From Pseudanabaena mucicola str. Chao 1806 (lineage in GTDB: Bacteria; Cyanobacteriota; Cyanobacteriia; Pseudanabaenales; Pseudanabaenaceae), in assembly GCF_030323025.1 (NCBI RefSeq), contig NZ_CP097329.1, positions 2,424,501 to 2,488,500 on the forward strand: 64,000 bases of DNA, given 5' to 3'. Each line of letters begins with the position of its first letter. Within the stretch, counting starts at the first letter, position 1. Shown here piece after piece: positions 62,167 through 64,000 of this stretch. A program made the translations under genes and the position numbers. The notes beneath the pieces were generated by a model. That model made no database searches and was not told where the DNA came from. It was given only the letters and a program-made list of their open reading frames with translations.

Positions 62167-63144
62167 TTAGTGTTTTGCTTCGCGCATAGCTAGAAATTCA
62201 CGAATTTGGCGATCATTGGGTTGTCCTGTGATCGCGCCGATATCTAGAGTCGATAGCGCACCTGCGGCACAGGCATAGGCAATAACCTCATCGGCAAACT
62301 GCGGATCTTGTAAGTGGGTAAGTGGTCGATGATAAATCTTGTGAATGAAGGCTGCTAAAAAGGCATCCCCCGCACCCGTTGTATCAATCGAATAGACAGG
62401 AAAAGCAGGATGTTTGCTCTGTTTCTCGCCTAAATAATAGCGACAGTCCTTATCGCCATTGGTAATAATAATGCCTTCAAGATGACTATAGGCTTGAGCG
62501 ATCGCCGCAGGACTAGTTAAACGAAACAGTAACTTAGCTTCATCTTCAGTTAGTTTTAAGAAATCAGTGTATCTTAGCAATACTGGCAACAACTTAGCCA
62601 CCTGTTGAGGGTTCTTCCAAAACATGGCTCTCCAGTTCACATCAACAATGACCTTCACAAAATTTTCTTCAGCAAGTTTGAGGGCCCGACCGATCACCCT
62701 TGAAGTTTGTGGATTAGCTAGCCCTAATGTACCTAGTACAAGGAACTTAGCATCGACAAATAAATGCGCTGGCAGATGCTCCGCCGATAGCAAAGTGTCG
62801 GCAAATACAGTTTGAGCATCACCATTGAAACGATTGAAGTGGCGATCGCCTTTAGTATCACGGGTGATATATACTTCACGGGTGACAGCTTCAGGATGCA
62901 CTTGTACCCCTGAAGTTTCTACACCAGCGACTCCCAATTGCTTCAGTAAGTCGGCTCCTGTGGCATCCTGTCCCACAGCACTAATTAAGCTAACGGGCGT
63001 TCCCAGCTTGGCTAAGCCACAGGCAACATTTGCAGGTGCTCCACCTAAATAGGGTTTCCAAGTACTCACTTGGTCATAGGGGACACCTGCATCTTCAGCA
63101 ATTTGATCGATTAAGACTTCGCCAAGGCAAATTACACGCGGCAT
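62167..63144 (-). CDS. PfkB-family carbohydrate kinase (fructokinase-like)
   Basis: 325 residues, ribokinase fold. ATP-dependent sugar phosphorylation at a C6/C1 hydroxyl. N-terminal VICLGEVLIDQI, substrate motif GGAPANVACGLAKLG, and the PfkB signature with the catalytic base DTTGAGDAFLAAFIH near residue 250 are intact. GGAPANVA and the general form resemble fructokinases (ScrK), but the exact sugar is not decided. Eighteen bases separate it from the cyanophycin synthetase stop upstream, suggesting cotranscription. Confidence 0.9.
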   Translation of the reverse strand: MPRVICLGEVLIDQIAEDAGVPYDQVSTWKPYLGGAPANVACGLAKLGTPVSLISAVGQDATGADLLKQLGVAGVETSGVQVHPEAVTREVYITRDTKGDRHFNRFNGDAQTVFADTLLSAEHLPAHLFVDAKFLVLGTLGLANPQTSRVIGRALKLAEENFVKVIVDVNWRAMFWKNPQQVAKLLPVLLRYTDFLKLTEDEAKLLFRLTSPAAIAQAYSHLEGIIITNGDKDCRYYLGEKQSKHPAFPVYSIDTTGAGDAFLAAFIHKIYHRPLTHLQDPQFADEVIAYACAAGALSTLDIGAITGQPNDRQIREFLAMREAKH

Positions 63145-63162
63145 AGGCGGATTTTATCGCAG

Positions 63163-64000
63163 TTATGATGGCAATTTAGACTTTCGCGCTTCAATGATAC
63201 CAATAGCTGCATCCACTTTATCGGGGAATACAACAACGAGACTGCTCTGAGGGGCGCTATCCAATGCGGCTGTGAGGGCTTCCGCTTCATCAAGAATTGT
63301 AATACAGGGAATATTGCTATTTACGTCCTCTACTCCTTGGCGCAGGAGATCGGCAACCGCACGAGGTTTACGTCCGCGTAAGTCTTTATCCTCTTTAATA
63401 AAAACGCGACTAAACATGCCTGCCGCTAGCTGCCCTAGTTCAATGATGTCCTCATCGCGGCGATCGCCTGGTGCACCGATCACACCGATCGCTTCACCTT
63501 CCCATTTTTGGATAAAATCAGCGATCGCCTTAAATCCTGCAGGGTTGTGAGCATAGTCCACTAAGGCGTGATATTTACCCAAGTTAAATAAATTCATCCG
63601 TCCAGGGGTTTGAGCGCTGGAGGCAACAAAGGTAGCTAAGCCCAGACGAATTTGTTCGATCTGCACATCTTGAGTAAAAGCAGCTAAACTGGCTGCAAGG
63701 GAATTTTGAATGTTAAAAGCAGCGCGACCACCGAGGGTTAAAGGCACATTTACTGCTTCTTCGATTCGCAATTTCCAGTCACCCTTGAGAATGGTAAGGT
63801 AGCCTTCTTCGTAAACCCCTGCAATTCCACCTTGGGCGACATGGGCGGTAATCAAAGGATTATCGGGATTCATGCTGAAGTAGGCAACCTTGGCTTTGAC
63901 TTCCTTCGCCATCGCGACGACGAGAGGATCATCGGCATTAAGCACCGCATAGCCACTGGGTAAAGCAGTTCTGGCTACGACACTCTTCAATCTTGCCAGA
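63163..64000 (-). CDS. cphA: Cyanophycin synthetase CphA, C-terminal portion (partial)
   Basis: About 279 residues, running off the right edge. This is the Mur-ligase-like half: SGYAVLNADDPLVVAMA, GGRAAFNIQNSLAASLAAF, RMNLFNLGKYHALVDYAHNPAGFKAI and GVIGAPGDRRDEDIIELGQLAAG. CphA polymerises Asp and Arg (nitrogen reserve); this half adds aspartate. The YHALVDYAHNPAGFKAI and RMNLF blocks separate it from MurE. The reading continues past the window edge at the codons LAR, so the TTG at 63990 is not the real start. Confidence 0.85.
   Translation of the reverse strand, partial: LARLKSVVARTALPSGYAVLNADDPLVVAMAKEVKAKVAYFSMNPDNPLITAHVAQGGIAGVYEEGYLTILKGDWKLRIEEAVNVPLTLGGRAAFNIQNSLAASLAAFTQDVQIEQIRLGLATFVASSAQTPGRMNLFNLGKYHALVDYAHNPAGFKAIADFIQKWEGEAIGVIGAPGDRRDEDIIELGQLAAGMFSRVFIKEDKDLRGRKPRAVADLLRQGVEDVNSNIPCITILDEAEALTAALDSAPQSSLVVVFPDKVDAAIGIIEARKSKLPS

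Overview
The window is a cyanobacterial chromosome segment. Evidence: very frequent GCGATCGC (HIP1-type) octamers, photosystem I genes psaL and psaI, light-independent protochlorophyllide reductase genes, a cyanophycin synthetase fragment, Ycf49-like/DUF2499 and DUF3593 genes, and a type IV pilin. Codon use and gene content suggest a filamentous Pseudanabaena-like lineage, but the genus is inference.

Layout. 1-5.6 kb: end of a histidine kinase, then minus-strand genes for ergothioneine synthesis (OvoA-like sulfoxide synthase plus EgtD), TspO with a DCC-family thiol protein, and MenE. 5.6-9.5 kb: phasin-like gene, then a mobile-element graveyard (IS1, truncated IS30, decayed IS4/Tn5-type transposase, several miniature repeats) and a TIGR01777 epimerase. 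9.5-16.5 kb: housekeeping genes lpxA, nth, psaL-psaI, a lumenal pentapeptide protein, ftsY and a GAF-SpoIIE phosphatase. 16.5-17.7 kb: initiator tRNA, a structured RNA candidate and a DUF554 protein. 18-22 kb: a chlN-chlB-chlL operon whose proteins look like the BchNBL type of purple bacteria rather than the usual cyanobacterial ChlLNB. 22-32 kb: ABC transporter, GT2-GtrA glycosyltransferase, pgsA, WD40 pseudokinase, TPR protein, aldose epimerase. 32-42.5 kb: second DCC protein, a 1480-residue acidic pentapeptide-repeat membrane protein, a lipase-like hydrolase, two GT2 enzymes and rnc. 42.5-50.3 kb: a LivJ-like lipoprotein, then an accessory run of unrecognised genes, a headless GH19 repeat protein, and Uma2 overlapping a P-loop kinase. 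50.6-59.9 kb: pilA followed by a 1498-residue protein with two GT41 (OGT/SPINDLY) catalytic modules, a nucleotide-sugar transferase and two methyltransferases, plausibly a surface-glycan or pilin-decoration island. 59.9-64 kb: an intact IS4 element with a perfect 9-bp target duplication, the DUF3593/DUF2499 pair, a PfkB sugar kinase and the C-terminus of cyanophycin synthetase.

The most striking feature of the non-coding DNA is the density of short inverted-repeat elements. At least six families occur twice or more, two of them with target-site duplications. Three mobile insertions sit exactly at stop codons (egtB, chlL, phasin). The strongest candidates for something not routinely described are the foreign-type DPOR operon with an attenuator-like leader, the uncharacterised cluster at 44.0-47.4 kb whose two adjacent proteins share an N-terminal motif, and the dual-GT41 pilin-neighbour island.
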